Notes: generated by a model from the letters alone, not told the origin. A stretch of 64,000 bases of DNA from Chitinophaga flava (GCF_003308995.1 NZ_QFFJ01000002.1:3596001-3660000); one strand, 5' to 3'. Positions 44,194 to 53,489 are shown, numbered from the stretch's first letter. Made by a program: numbers and translations.

Positions 44194-46377
44194 TCAGGGA
44201 TGCTGGGGCTCCTTACTTTCTATTCGCAGATTTTTCCGGATTACCTGATAAATATCCTTTTCCCTAAAGGGTTTCATCAACCAGTCATTAAATCCTGAAC
44301 GTCTGAAATCACGAACATCCTGTTCTGTAATATCCGCCGTCAGCGCAATCACAGCCACATTGGCCTTTTCAGGATCATTATCTTTCCTGATTTTTTCTAC
44401 TACTTCCAGCCCGCTGAATTTAGGCATATGAAGATCCAACAGCACCAGATCATAACGGTTGCGCTTAAAAAGATCCAATGCAATTTCTCCATCACGGGCC
44501 ATATCAAAACGACATTTCCAGCGGGTAAGTATCATTTTCATTAACAACAGATTCATCTCCTGATCTTCCGCCACCAGCACATAAAGGTCTTCCATAGCGG
44601 CGCCTGAAGGGGTTTCTGTTTGCTGTTGGGTAATAATAACCGTCTGCGGCATAGACACTACTTCATATGGTATCCGGCAGATGAACTGTGTTCCTTTGTT
44701 GACCTCACTGGTATAGGTGATCTCTCCCCCATGCAGTTCTACCAACCTTTTGGTAATAGCCAGGCCCAGACCGGTGCCTTTTACCGTCACCCTTGCAGGT
44801 GCGGCCTGATAGAAGCGTTCAAAGAGGTTGGCCTGTGCTTCTTTGCTGATGCCTTCTCCCGTATCGGTGACAATAAACGTAAACAGTGCACGGCTTTCTG
44901 TCTGTTTCTCCAGTTTAGCCGTTACCGTTACACTGCCGCTGGAAGTATATTTGGTGGCATTGCTGATAAGGTTTAACAATATCTGTTTAAGGCGAAACGC
45001 ATCTCCTCTTACTTCCCAGCGATGATCACCTTCAAAATCGGGGAAGAACCCCAGATTTTTTTGCATGGCCAGTATACGGGTAGTACTGATTACCTCCTCA
45101 AAAGCGGTATATAATACAAATGGTTCCTGCAGCAGGGAGATATAATCCTTTTCGAGCTTGGAAAAATCAAGTACATCATTCACCACCTGCATCAGCATAT
45201 CCGCAGCCACTTCTACGGAACGTAACAGCTCACGCTGACTGGCAGACAGCCCCGAGTAGGAAAGCTGCTCGCTGAAACCTACCACGGCATTCAGCGGTGT
45301 ACGTATTTCGTGGCTCATATTGGCCAGGAAATCGGTCCGGATACGGGCTTCTTCCCTCGCAGCAGCTGCACTAGCCATAAGTTGCTGGTTCTTTTTCCTC
45401 AATTCATATGCTGCTCCTGTTAAAGCAAGCAATAGTAGAGCCAGCAGGCTTCCACCCCATACAGCAATTGTTTTTATTCTACCTGTGTCCTGGTTTATCA
45501 TACTGCCGGCTTGTTGCCGCTGTTGTACCAGTGCTATAGTGGCCTTATCTCTCAGTGCAAGGATCAGCGTGTCCATTTGCGCCAACATCATAATGTTGGT
45601 TCCTGCCAGGGATTGCTCGCTGGTATTGATTTTCATCCGGTTGGCCAACTGCGTACGCAGTATCTTTTTATAGTAACCGTTTACATCGTTGATAATGTCT
45701 TTCATACGCTGGGCATCATAATCAGACTTATTGACCACCTTACCACTTTTTGTTTTCACCATCACAGCCATTTGTGCTTTGACAGTATCGCCCTTGTTTT
45801 TATTGGAGAAGGCATTGCCCAGACGTTTGAAGAGTCCTTTCTTTTTCTCCGGCGCCGATACAATGTTGCTAACAGTATCCATGGTCACGTTATCTTTTTT
45901 TATCTGTGTGACCTTATATACAGGGATGCTATTGAGCAGTTTATCGATCCTGTCATCTGCCAGGGAAGAAGAGAGCATGGAGTCGGTAGCTTTTTTGAGC
46001 TGCGAGATGCGCCCTGACATCGCTGTTTTTTGAGCGATCAATTCGTTGAACTGCTGATGATCATTCAGTCCGCTCAGCATGCTGCTGATGGAATCTACGG
46101 CCGACAACACCTCTCCCAGTTGTGCAGAAAAGGATTGCAGAAAATGTTTATCATAGGTTACGGTAAACAGGCGAAAGTTACTTTCAGCACGGTTGAGGGT
46201 CAGCAATGCATTGTCCATGAGACGTATGCCGGGATTGTCCTGTAGCAAGGTATCTGTTGATTTCAGCAACTTACCTGCACTTTGCTGGTGTACAGAAAAT
46301 CCATAATAAAAAAGCCAGCCTGTAACCGCTACAGTCAGGGCTATCAGTACTTTAAACAGATTAAGCGATCGAAGCAT
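44194..46377 (-). CDS. Hybrid sensor histidine kinase/response regulator
   Basis: 727 aa. Membrane helix near residues 8-28, a mainly helical periplasmic sensor of about 280 residues, a second membrane helix near 307-326, then HisKA with phospho-His356 in MSHEIRTPLNAVVGF, HATPase (NLISNATKYT, DTGEGISKEA, GTGLGLAITKRLVELHGG) and a C-terminal receiver (VAEDQEMN, LVLLDLHMPKFSG, IALTAD, MKPFREKDIY). No HPt domain. It probably signals through a separate HPt protein or a lone receiver; no DNA-binding output is encoded next to it. Confidence 0.95.
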   Translation of the reverse strand: MLRSLNLFKVLIALTVAVTGWLFYYGFSVHQQSAGKLLKSTDTLLQDNPGIRLMDNALLTLNRAESNFRLFTVTYDKHFLQSFSAQLGEVLSAVDSISSMLSGLNDHQQFNELIAQKTAMSGRISQLKKATDSMLSSSLADDRIDKLLNSIPVYKVTQIKKDNVTMDTVSNIVSAPEKKKGLFKRLGNAFSNKNKGDTVKAQMAVMVKTKSGKVVNKSDYDAQRMKDIINDVNGYYKKILRTQLANRMKINTSEQSLAGTNIMMLAQMDTLILALRDKATIALVQQRQQAGSMINQDTGRIKTIAVWGGSLLALLLLALTGAAYELRKKNQQLMASAAAAREEARIRTDFLANMSHEIRTPLNAVVGFSEQLSYSGLSASQRELLRSVEVAADMLMQVVNDVLDFSKLEKDYISLLQEPFVLYTAFEEVISTTRILAMQKNLGFFPDFEGDHRWEVRGDAFRLKQILLNLISNATKYTSSGSVTVTAKLEKQTESRALFTFIVTDTGEGISKEAQANLFERFYQAAPARVTVKGTGLGLAITKRLVELHGGEITYTSEVNKGTQFICRIPYEVVSMPQTVIITQQQTETPSGAAMEDLYVLVAEDQEMNLLLMKMILTRWKCRFDMARDGEIALDLFKRNRYDLVLLDLHMPKFSGLEVVEKIRKDNDPEKANVAVIALTADITEQDVRDFRRSGFNDWLMKPFREKDIYQVIRKNLRIESKEPQHP

Positions 46378-46528
46378 ATTAACGCTTTAGCATTGGTTTG
46401 TTTTAATAAACGAGGGAAAGAAGGGTCACCGGAGATTCGACAATCTTTGGGTCATTCAAATGGATACAGTGGTATGGTTAGTATATATCCCGGAACCTGT
46501 AAGATATTAAAAAGGAATATAAGGACCG

Positions 46529-46557
46529 GCCTGCTGGTGCAGATGGCACCAGCAGGC
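46529..46557. terminator. Terminator hairpin after the orphan ABC ATPase gene
   Basis: GCCTGCTGGTGC (46529-46540) and GCACCAGCAGGC (46546-46557) are perfect 12-bp arms with a 5-nt loop, 25 nt past the end of the minus-strand ABC gene. A T-rich stretch follows on the minus strand about 10 nt later. Confidence 0.7.
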
Positions 46558-46581
46558 ACTTATGCAGAAAGGTTATTCCTG

Positions 46582-47565
46582 TTAAAGATACCAGACTTCA
46601 TCGGCATGGGTGGAGATGTACACGGTATCTCCTTTTTTCACCTGGCTTTTGCTTGTCCGGATAGTAATGGTGTCTTTGGATAAGGTCACAACGGTTTCAT
46701 AGAAGCTACCGAAGAAGTGTACACTTTTTACTTTTCCTTTCAGGGCAGACTGACCTTCTTCCACAATCTGAAAACTTTCGGGACGCAGGAAGAGGTTTTT
46801 TCCGTTTTCCACCACTCCTGGCAGGCCGGCAAACTTTTTGGCTTTGGCAGGGCTGATCAGGTTATAGGAACCCAGCAGGCCGGCAGTATATTCATTAACG
46901 GGCTGACCATATACCTGCTGTGGCGTGCCTCTTTGTACAATCTCTCCATCTTTCATGATCATCACTTCATCCGCCCAGGAAAGCAGGTCCTGCGGATCGT
47001 GGGAGATCAGCATACAGGTGATGTCCAGGTTTTCGGAGATGTCCCGGATCACCTCTTTCAGTTTGTTTTTATGGATCAGATCGAGGTTAGAGTAAGGTTC
47101 ATCGAGCAAAAGCAGACGGGGAGCTGTTACCAGCAGACGTGCCAGGGCAATCCGTTGTTTCTCTCCTCCCGATAGCTGGTCGGTTTTACGTTTCAGCAGA
47201 TGCGTGATCTGACAGAGATCATACAGTTCTACTGAAGAGTCTTCCGTCAGTTTGTTGTTATAGGAAAGTATTTCTTCTACCCGGTAGTTATTACGCAGTT
47301 CAAAATGCTGGGATAGATAGGCTATACCCGGCTGTCCCGGAATCAGCACTTCCAGCGGGCCTTCCACCCTGACTTCTTCAAAGGACACTTTGCCGGCATC
47401 GGGCTGTACAAAACCACCGATCATTTTCAGCAGCGTACTCTTACCGGAACCTGTTTCCCCGGCAATAGCCACTTTCTGAAATTTTTCTACCGTAAAGCTG
47501 ATATCCTTTACTACCGGTACCCCTAACTGGTTCTTACTGATATTGGAGACTGTTAAAAAGCTCAT
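46582..47565 (-). CDS. Orphan ABC transporter ATPase with TOBE-like C-terminus (FbpC/PotA type)
   Basis: 327 aa. Walker A GETGSGKSTLLK, signature LSGGEKQRIALARLL, Walker B LLLLDEPYSNLD and H-loop ISHDPQDLLSW. The C-terminal about 100 residues, including FLRPESFQIV and KGKVKSVHFFGSFYETVVTL, are like the regulatory TOBE domain of Fe3+/polyamine/molybdate-type importers. No permease or binding protein is encoded nearby, so its partner is elsewhere. A minus-strand leader of roughly 155 nt contains a terminator-like hairpin with a T7 run. Confidence 0.87.
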   Translation of the reverse strand: MSFLTVSNISKNQLGVPVVKDISFTVEKFQKVAIAGETGSGKSTLLKMIGGFVQPDAGKVSFEEVRVEGPLEVLIPGQPGIAYLSQHFELRNNYRVEEILSYNNKLTEDSSVELYDLCQITHLLKRKTDQLSGGEKQRIALARLLVTAPRLLLLDEPYSNLDLIHKNKLKEVIRDISENLDITCMLISHDPQDLLSWADEVMIMKDGEIVQRGTPQQVYGQPVNEYTAGLLGSYNLISPAKAKKFAGLPGVVENGKNLFLRPESFQIVEEGQSALKGKVKSVHFFGSFYETVVTLSKDTITIRTSKSQVKKGDTVYISTHADEVWYL

Positions 47566-47599
47566 ATTTCCTGTTTATACCTTGTCCAACAGCAACAAA

Positions 47600-47624
47600 A
47601 AAACCTCTTGATGTAAGAGGTTTT
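47600..47624 (-). terminator. Terminator-like hairpin in the leader of the ABC ATPase gene
   Basis: AAAACCTCTT (47600-47609) and AAGAGGTTTT (47615-47624) are perfect 10-bp arms. On the minus strand the stem is followed by a run of seven T, 35 nt before the ABC start codon, and no open reading frame lies upstream on that strand. A premature terminator (attenuator) is the best reading. Confidence 0.55.
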
Positions 47625-47729
47625 ATATTCCTGTGATCGTGAGGGCGTTTATTATCAAAAAATCATTCTGTCTGAAATAGTATCCCAGGCAGGTGTTAAT
47701 AAAATCCACTTAAAAGAACTTTAATCCGA

Positions 47730-47760
47730 CAAATATAACGGAAATCAGGTCAAATGGCAA
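47730..47760 (-). promoter_or_regulatory. Promoter candidate of the ABC ATPase gene
   Basis: On the minus strand TTG (47758-47760) and TATATTTG (47730-47737) are 20 bp apart, matching the Bacteroidota promoter form. It predicts a leader of about 155 nt containing the hairpin at 47600-47624. Confidence 0.5.
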
Positions 47761-47906
47761 GCCCTGTGTGATCATCAGAGCCTGTTATACACGCTGGTGG
47801 CGGGTGTACGCCCTCACAAAAAACAGGCAGACATCTGGACCCAGGGGGTGTATATACGCCAAATTGAGGGGTTGATCCCGACAATAAGCTGATTTACCTT
47901 TAACAT

Positions 47907-48890
47907 ATGAAACACATATCAATCCTGGTTCCAAGAGGGGCCGTGCTGGGCAGTATTGAAGGGCCCCGTCAGGTGTTTACCGAGGTAAACAAGATGCTTA
48001 AAAACAATGGGGACAACCCCTTGTTTAGGGTACAACTGGTAGGGCTTACCCGGGAAGTACCGGCATGCGGAGGTATGTACACTGTGTTTGCAGATGCCAC
48101 CATTAAGGAGATCCCCAAAACAGACCTCATTATTATTCCGGCGCTGGATGGTGATATGAACAAGGTGCTGGAACAAAACAAGGACTTTATTCCCTGGATC
48201 ATACATCAGTACAAGGCAGGAGCCGAAGTTGCCAGCCTCTGCGTAGGTGCTTTCCTGTTAGCCGCCACAGGTCTGATAACCGGGCGTAGATGCGCTACCC
48301 ACTGGATGGCAGCCAGTGATTTCAGGAAGATGTTTCCGCAGGTAACCCTTGTGGAAGACAGCATTATCACCGATGAATTTGGTATCTATTCCAGCGGTGG
48401 TGCGTTTTCCTATCTCAATCTTATCCTTTATCTGATTGAGAAATACAGCAGCAGACAGATTGCTGTGTTCTGCGCCAAAGCATTCCAGATAGACATTCAG
48501 CGCGACAGCCAGTCGCCCTTTACTGTTTTCAGAGGCCAGAAAGACCATGAAGATGGGCCTATCCTTAAAGCACAGGAATTCATTGAACAGAATTACACCG
48601 AAAAAATAACGGTAGACCAGCTCGCGTGTATGTTTACACTGGGCCGCAGAAACCTGGAACGTAGGTTCAAAAAGGCCACTGCCAATACTGTAGTGGAATA
48701 TATCCAACGGGTGAAAATAGAAGCCGCTAAAATGAGCCTGGAATCATCCCGTGAGAATGTTAACGAGGTGATGTACAACGTAGGCTATACCGATCCAAAG
48801 GCTTTCCGGATCACGTTCAAGAAGATTACCGGGATGTCGCCGATACAGTATAGGAATAAGTATAACAAGGAAACTGAACTGGAACTGTGA
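47907..48890 (+). CDS. GlxA/FtrA-type AraC-family regulator with DJ-1/PfpI domain
   Basis: 327 aa. N-terminal DJ-1/PfpI-like domain (about residues 1-190) with the elbow VASLCVGAFLLAATGLITG (Cys present) and CATHWMA; the C-terminal domain is an AraC HTH: ITVDQLACMFTLGRRNLERRFKKATANTVVEYIQRVKIEAAKMSLESS and VGYTDPKAFRITFKKITGMSPIQYR. Such regulators respond to amines or small metabolites. Two similar GGGTGTA...CGCC boxes lie 50-105 bp upstream (47802-47812 and 47846-47860) and may be its own operators. Confidence 0.9.
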   Translation: MKHISILVPRGAVLGSIEGPRQVFTEVNKMLKNNGDNPLFRVQLVGLTREVPACGGMYTVFADATIKEIPKTDLIIIPALDGDMNKVLEQNKDFIPWIIHQYKAGAEVASLCVGAFLLAATGLITGRRCATHWMAASDFRKMFPQVTLVEDSIITDEFGIYSSGGAFSYLNLILYLIEKYSSRQIAVFCAKAFQIDIQRDSQSPFTVFRGQKDHEDGPILKAQEFIEQNYTEKITVDQLACMFTLGRRNLERRFKKATANTVVEYIQRVKIEAAKMSLESSRENVNEVMYNVGYTDPKAFRITFKKITGMSPIQYRNKYNKETELEL

Positions 48891-48964
48891 TGAGGAATGA
48901 TGACGCTGATGGATGTGATAACGATAGATGATTGATATTTTACTGATTTTTATACCAGGTTAGA

Positions 48965-48999
48965 TAATCGGGTGGCTGTTGATAGCAGCCACCCGATTA
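48965..48999. terminator. Bidirectional terminator between the GlxA-type and EamA genes
   Basis: TAATCGGGTGGCTG (48965-48978) and CAGCCACCCGATTA (48986-48999) are perfect 14-bp arms around a 7-nt loop, followed by TATTTTA on the plus strand. It lies between two convergent genes. Confidence 0.85.
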
Positions 49000-49003
49000 T
49001 ATT

Positions 49004-49909
49004 TTAGTGTAAGGCTTCCCTGGTTCGTCTTGATTTCAGTAGGTTCAGCATGGCTGTGGATACCAGCATGATGATCACGCCCAACCATTGCAGCCCGCTT
49101 ACTTCTTCTTTCAGGATCAGATGCGAGCAGATCACCGCCACCGGCAGCTCAGCTGTCATAATGATAGCACTGAGGCTGGCGCCGATTTTGGGGATACCGG
49201 CCGCAAACAATACCGGCGGTATCACAGTCCCGAACAAAGACAGGAACAGCGCCCATTTCAGCAGTCCCGGGCCGAAGTGAGTACTGGCAATAAGGTCCGG
49301 AGCATTAAAGAGAAAAATCCCCAGGGTAGACCCGGCCATGATCACCGCACTTTTGCGTAACGGCTGTATACTCGTTCCTACGCGGCTGTTGGCCACCACA
49401 TATATAGCGTAGAACAATGCAGAAAGTCCTGCGAAGGCCAGACCGGTGACAGAGAGACTGCCACTCTCCTGTTTGAGCAACCCGCCAGACAATAACGTTC
49501 CACCGAGAATAAAAAGGATTGTCATCAGTTCGGGCAATCCCGGCCGTTGTTTGTAAAATATCCAGTCTATCAGCACACCGATCCAGGTAAACTGCATCAG
49601 TATTACAATTGCTATAGAAGCGGGGATGTATTGTACAGACACATAATACACAAAGGTGGTGAGTCCTATCGTGGTTCCGGTGAGTAACAACGGCCAGCGG
49701 TCCTGCCAGGAAAGACGAACCTGTTGCGCGCCCTCTTTACGATTACCGTATAGCCGTACCAGTAGCCATAAAAACATCATCCCTGAAAATGCCTGTGTAA
49801 CGGCTATCTCCGCCGCTGTATATCCTTCCCGGTAGGCTAATTTGACAAAAGTGGATAAAATGCCGAAGCTGCATGCGCCGACAAAAACCATCCATATATA
49901 CCTGTTCAT
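49004..49909 (-). CDS. EamA/DMT-family transporter
   Basis: 301 aa with ten membrane helices, made of two EamA repeats. Family traits are the first helix with IWMVFVGACSFGILSTFVKLAYREGY, SIAIVILMQFTWIGVLIDWIF, and in the second half IGASLSAIIMTAELPVAVICSHLILKEEVSGLQWLGVIIMLV. Members export amino acids, drugs or metabolites; substrate unknown. Single gene on the minus strand. Confidence 0.9.
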   Translation of the reverse strand: MNRYIWMVFVGACSFGILSTFVKLAYREGYTAAEIAVTQAFSGMMFLWLLVRLYGNRKEGAQQVRLSWQDRWPLLLTGTTIGLTTFVYYVSVQYIPASIAIVILMQFTWIGVLIDWIFYKQRPGLPELMTILFILGGTLLSGGLLKQESGSLSVTGLAFAGLSALFYAIYVVANSRVGTSIQPLRKSAVIMAGSTLGIFLFNAPDLIASTHFGPGLLKWALFLSLFGTVIPPVLFAAGIPKIGASLSAIIMTAELPVAVICSHLILKEEVSGLQWLGVIIMLVSTAMLNLLKSRRTREALH

Positions 49910-50224
49910 TGATCGCTGATTGTTTGAATTGGTTTAAAAGAGAATGTAATACAGAAACCTGTTGAGCTACAGGCACAACAAAACAACCAGGTCAACGGAC
50001 ACAGTAAATCGTATGAAGGAATAGACTATCGCTTCAGAGAAGAAATGCCGGAACGGCTATATACCGGTTGTTTTGCTTAGCAAACAACTGCGGGGGGAGG
50101 TGTATTGGAGAAAATTACCTGGAACATAATTTTTTGAATATGAGGACAAGATAGAAAAAAAAGATGAATTACAAGCCTGAGACGAAGTAGATGTTCATCA
50201 GGCTTGTAAAATAATCACTTAGTT
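49910..50224. other. 315-bp intergenic region between the EamA and VOC genes
   Basis: No credible coding sequence. It holds the VOC gene terminator at 50169-50209 and an imperfect hairpin at 50067-50088 (GTTGTTTTGC and GCAAACAAC with one bulge). The EamA promoter should lie in its left part; I see no clear TAnnTTTG box. Confidence 0.5.
50169..50209 (-). terminator. Terminator hairpin after the VOC-family gene
   Basis: TTACAAGCCTGA (50169-50180) and TCAGGCTTGTAA (50198-50209) are perfect 12-bp arms, 16 nt past the stop of the minus-strand VOC gene. The minus-strand sequence after the stem is T-rich. Confidence 0.75.
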
Positions 50225-50620
50225 TTAAGCTTCCTGTTCCATATACATAAACTCCCAGTGATGACCGTCGATATCCTGGAAACCATGGCCATACATAAAT
50301 CCATGGTCCTGCGGAGCTTTGTGAGTGGTAGCACCGGCCGCTACCGCTTTGGCCACAATCATGTCTACCTCTTCCCTGCTGGATGCAGATAAACAGTTAA
50401 TACATTCTGTATGCCGGCTGGTATCACAGATCTCGTTATTGGTGAAGGTCTTAAAAAACCTTTCTACGATAAGCATTGCATAGATGGTATCAGAAATCAC
50501 CATACAGGCAGCCTTGTCATCAGTAAACTGTTCATTGAAAGTATATCCCAGCATTGTAAAGAAAGCCATGCTTTTATCGAGGTCTTTAACGGGTAGATTA
50601 ACGAAGATCATCGTTGCCAT
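50225..50620 (-). CDS. VOC-family protein (glyoxalase/bleomycin-resistance fold)
   Basis: 131 aa. Two beta-alpha-beta-beta-beta modules: the first is IFVNLPVKDLDKSMAFFTMLGYTFNEQF, the second ends in GFQDIDGHHWEFMYM, with Glu and His as likely metal ligands. The family includes lactoylglutathione lyases, dioxygenases and antibiotic-binding proteins; the specific activity is not clear. Single gene; its terminator follows. Confidence 0.85.
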   Translation of the reverse strand: MATMIFVNLPVKDLDKSMAFFTMLGYTFNEQFTDDKAACMVISDTIYAMLIVERFFKTFTNNEICDTSRHTECINCLSASSREEVDMIVAKAVAAGATTHKAPQDHGFMYGHGFQDIDGHHWEFMYMEQEA

Positions 50621-51125
50621 AAATTATCTGTTTTAGTCTGACACAAACTTACAGTCAATAATCATCCCGGATAGTGTGTTAAAGCGACAATCTCAATGGT
50701 AGATTACGACTTCTGCCATTACCACAGAGATGGTAATAAACAGTACAGCTATAAACTGCTTTTGTCGGGCCATTAAAAATAAAAATATAAAACCGGCATC
50801 AGCATTATTCAAAGTAGTTACGAGTGCCTATGATGAAGGGATCGGTGGAGAGTTTACCCCAATCCGGGTATTATATCAGTCAACGTGCCCTGCCCATGTT
50901 CCATCTGTCAAGGCCGGCAGGCTGGTAATCCGGGCTGCCGAACTCAGTAGGTAGGTTGCCATGACAAACATCCGGTCGCACAACCGGCACAGGAAGCCCC
51001 TCTGTTGCCTGCAGCACACATGATAAGACGGGCGTGATTTATTTACCAGGATATCGCTCCTTTATAGTACTTTGATGTCCCAGAAGCGACATCCCTGTAT
51101 ACAATCATTTTATCTACTAACGACT
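50621..51125. other. 505-bp intergenic region upstream of the erythromycin-esterase-like gene
   Basis: Contains a small inverted repeat (ATTACCA at 50718-50724 and TGGTAAT at 50731-50737) and a 74-codon open frame at 50730-50954 without protein-like features. It has to hold the promoters of both flanking genes, which point away from each other. I see no further structure. Confidence 0.45.
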
Positions 51126-52391
51126 ATGCTTATACGCAAATTACTGGGGACTACGGTCCTTGCCCTGATGACGTCCTGTAGTTTCACCTATGCTCAGACA
51201 TCGAATCTTGAACACGTTTCCGTTCTGCAATCTATTGATCCTGCCAATGATAACTATGCAGACCTGGAAGGGTTACGGCAGGCCATTGGCAAATCCAGGA
51301 TAGTGCTGCTGGGTGAACAGACTCACGGAGAAGCCTCTACTTTTCTGGCCAAGACGAGGATGATTAAATTCCTCCACGAGAAAATGGGATTTGATGTACT
51401 GGCTTTTGAAAGTGGTTTTTATGATTGTGCCCGCATCTGGGAGAATACCCTTCATGGCAGTCCGTTTGCGAAAGAGCTACCAGGCAGCCTGTTCTACATG
51501 TATGCTACCAGCAAACAGATGACACCATTGTTTGACTACATTCAGGCCAACGTAAAATCAGCATCTCCGCTGACAGTGGCGGGTTTTGAAAGCCAACACA
51601 CCGGCCAGTATGCCAAACAACAGCTGTTCCCTGATTTTGAACAGTTCCTAAAGCAGCAGCATCCTGCGCTGCTGGACGACAACTGGGCACTTTTCCGCCG
51701 GGTGTCACTGGCGACCTTCCCTTCTAATACCTACCGTCCTACTGCCGAAGAGCAACAAATTTTTTTCAAGGAGTTAGACAAACTTAAAACGGCTTTATCC
51801 GGGAGTAAAAACAAGAGCACTCATTTCACCACATCACCGGGTTTCTGGTATCAGGTAACCTGCAGTATTGAGTCGCAGGCAAAACGTTACTGGGGGCTGA
51901 CTACCGGCAATGAGCTCAGTGTACGCGACAAACAAATGGCTGATAACCTGATATGGCTGGCAGAAAAAGCATTTCCCGGCAAAAAGATCATTGTGTGGGC
52001 ACACAACATCCACATCGCTAAAAATACCAGCGAACTGGAATTCCACACTGGTGGCCCTGTTCCTTTCCTTCAAACACTGGTACCTATGGGCGCCACTGTA
52101 AGCCGGCATTTCGGTAAAGATGCCTATGCCATTGGTTTCTCCGGCGCAGCGGGCAACTATATAGATTATACGAACGATAAGTTAACCGCTGTACCAGCTC
52201 CACAGCCAGCCAGCGTGGAAGCACAGTTTACAGGTTATCAGCATGCTTTTATAGATTATCGTACGGCCAAAGGCTGGCTGCAACAGCCCCAGCAAGCTAC
52301 GTTGTTTGATTTTACGCCGTTGAAAGGTACCTGGCCTCACGTGTTCGACGGACTTGTTTTTATTCGTACGTCCGTACCGGTAGACCGCTGA
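51126..52391 (+). CDS. Erythromycin esterase-like protein, secreted
   Basis: 421 aa from the ATG at 51126, where a signal peptide begins (MLIRKLLGTTVLALMTSCSF, cleavage after YAQ); the open frame extends 18 codons upstream. The Ere fold is visible: IVLLGEQTHGEASTF with catalytic-site Glu/His, FDVLAFESGFYD, and IIVWAHNIHIAKN with a further His. Ere enzymes hydrolyse the macrolide lactone, but many family members have unknown roles, and the N-terminal signal here differs from cytoplasmic EreA/B. Macrolide resistance is only a possibility. Confidence 0.83.
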   Translation: MLIRKLLGTTVLALMTSCSFTYAQTSNLEHVSVLQSIDPANDNYADLEGLRQAIGKSRIVLLGEQTHGEASTFLAKTRMIKFLHEKMGFDVLAFESGFYDCARIWENTLHGSPFAKELPGSLFYMYATSKQMTPLFDYIQANVKSASPLTVAGFESQHTGQYAKQQLFPDFEQFLKQQHPALLDDNWALFRRVSLATFPSNTYRPTAEEQQIFFKELDKLKTALSGSKNKSTHFTTSPGFWYQVTCSIESQAKRYWGLTTGNELSVRDKQMADNLIWLAEKAFPGKKIIVWAHNIHIAKNTSELEFHTGGPVPFLQTLVPMGATVSRHFGKDAYAIGFSGAAGNYIDYTNDKLTAVPAPQPASVEAQFTGYQHAFIDYRTAKGWLQQPQQATLFDFTPLKGTWPHVFDGLVFIRTSVPVDR

Positions 52392-52420
52392 TAATTACTT
52401 TTTTATAAAATATATAATAA

Positions 52421-52464
52421 CTGCGTACAGGGATTATTCTTTAACCATCAATTCCTGTACGCAG
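52421..52464 (+). terminator. Terminator hairpin after the Ere-like gene
   Basis: CTGCGTACAGG (52421-52431) and CCTGTACGCAG (52454-52464) are perfect 11-bp arms, 29 nt after the stop, followed by CTGTATTTTAG. Confidence 0.65.
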
Positions 52465-52608
52465 CTGTATTTTAGAGTGTCATGTTCCAGTTACCCGAAA
52501 GTTTTTCTGCGTTGAATAAAAAATAAAACCCGCTCTACCATAAAAGCAATTCAACTATTTGTTATCTTAGTAGGATCCTCGTCGCAGCAACCAATTTATT
52601 TTAACCAT

Positions 52609-52938
52609 ATGACCGCGTCATTACAGTTCGAGAATGTATCCGCCATGTTCGCGGAAAATCCGGGAATATTTGGTAAACCAGCAGCAGCAGCGTTATCGGG
52701 TCTCTCTCATGGAGACATAGTTTGTTTGTTTTTTGTTGTAGGCTTTAGCAGCACCCGTGGCCACAAATCAGAAAGAATACTGGTAAAGATCACCGATATG
52801 CAGCATGACTGCTATCGAGGCGCTTTGCTTACTCCATCGAAGTACCGGCATGACCTGCAACCCGGTGATGAAATCACTTTCCATAGCGAGCACATAGCCG
52901 CTGTGCTGGCGGAAAACTTCGCCGCAATTACCCCCTAA
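52609..52938 (+). CDS. Small protein, DUF2314/DUF2185-like
   Basis: 109 aa, no signal peptide. The second half, SERILVKITDMQHDCYRGALLTPSKYRHDLQPGDEITFHSEHIAAVL, has the pattern of DUF2314/DUF2185 domains (a V-x-V-x-x-x-x-x-x-x-x-G-x-L opening, then L-x-x-G-D-x-V/I-x-F). Function unknown; these proteins are often near immunity or stress genes. Single gene, 138 bp before the DoxX-like gene. Confidence 0.6.
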   Translation: MTASLQFENVSAMFAENPGIFGKPAAAALSGLSHGDIVCLFFVVGFSSTRGHKSERILVKITDMQHDCYRGALLTPSKYRHDLQPGDEITFHSEHIAAVLAENFAAITP

Positions 52939-53076
52939 GAATGTCGTATTTACACAACGTTGATTATCATAATTGACAGTAAGTTTGTACCAGCAAATCA
53001 CGCAACAATTTCCGGAAGCGTTGCGGGGTCTGCAGAGAATCACTATCGATTAAATCCTAAACAAACTACTGCTATT

Positions 53077-53466
53077 ATGACAACGTCAATAACACCTTCG
53101 AAATCTGCACGCTTAACAGGTAGAATCATCAGCATCCTTGTAATTTTATTTGCGCTGGTAGATGCTGTCATGAAAGTATTCAAAGCAGGACCTTCGATGG
53201 AAGGATCCACCGCACTGGGTTGGCCTGCCGACCAGGTGCAGTTTATAGGTATCCTTTTACTCATCGGAACTATTCTGTATGCTATCCCGCGTACTGCCAT
53301 ACTGGGCGCCATTATCATTACCGCTTACCTGGGCGGAGCGGTAGCCATTATGGTAAGGGTAGCACAACCTTACTGGTTCCCCGTGCTTTTCGGGATATTA
53401 ACCTGGGCTGCCCTCTATCTTCAGGACACCGGCTTAAGGAACATGATACCCATGCGCAAAGATTAA
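53077..53466 (+). CDS. DoxX-like four-helix membrane protein
   Basis: 129 aa from the ATG at 53077. The frame is open to 52960, but the extra residues are polar and unlike the family. Four membrane helices: IISILVILFALVDAVMKVF, VQFIGILLLIGTILYAI, AILGAIIITAYLGGAVAIMV, WFPVLFGILTWAALYL; the layout matches DoxX_2 (DUF4870-neighbour) proteins. Function unknown. A strong terminator follows. Confidence 0.8.
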   Translation: MTTSITPSKSARLTGRIISILVILFALVDAVMKVFKAGPSMEGSTALGWPADQVQFIGILLLIGTILYAIPRTAILGAIIITAYLGGAVAIMVRVAQPYWFPVLFGILTWAALYLQDTGLRNMIPMRKD

Positions 53467-53489
53467 TTACGGCAACCATGAACAATATG

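Noticed and set aside
47566..47760. TPP, cobalamin or SAM riboswitch in the ABC ATPase leader
   Set aside because: I looked for the conserved cores (CTGAGA/ACCTGATCTGG, GCCACTG, and SAM-type stems) and found none; only an unassigned attenuator can be supported.
50730..50954. Possible 74-codon gene in the gap before the Ere-like gene
   Set aside because: Composition is not protein-like, it has no clear start context or family, and it lies where two divergent promoters are expected.
51126..52391. Macrolide resistance gene
   Set aside because: The family match is good, but the protein is secreted and many Ere-like proteins do not act on macrolides, so a resistance call is not justified.
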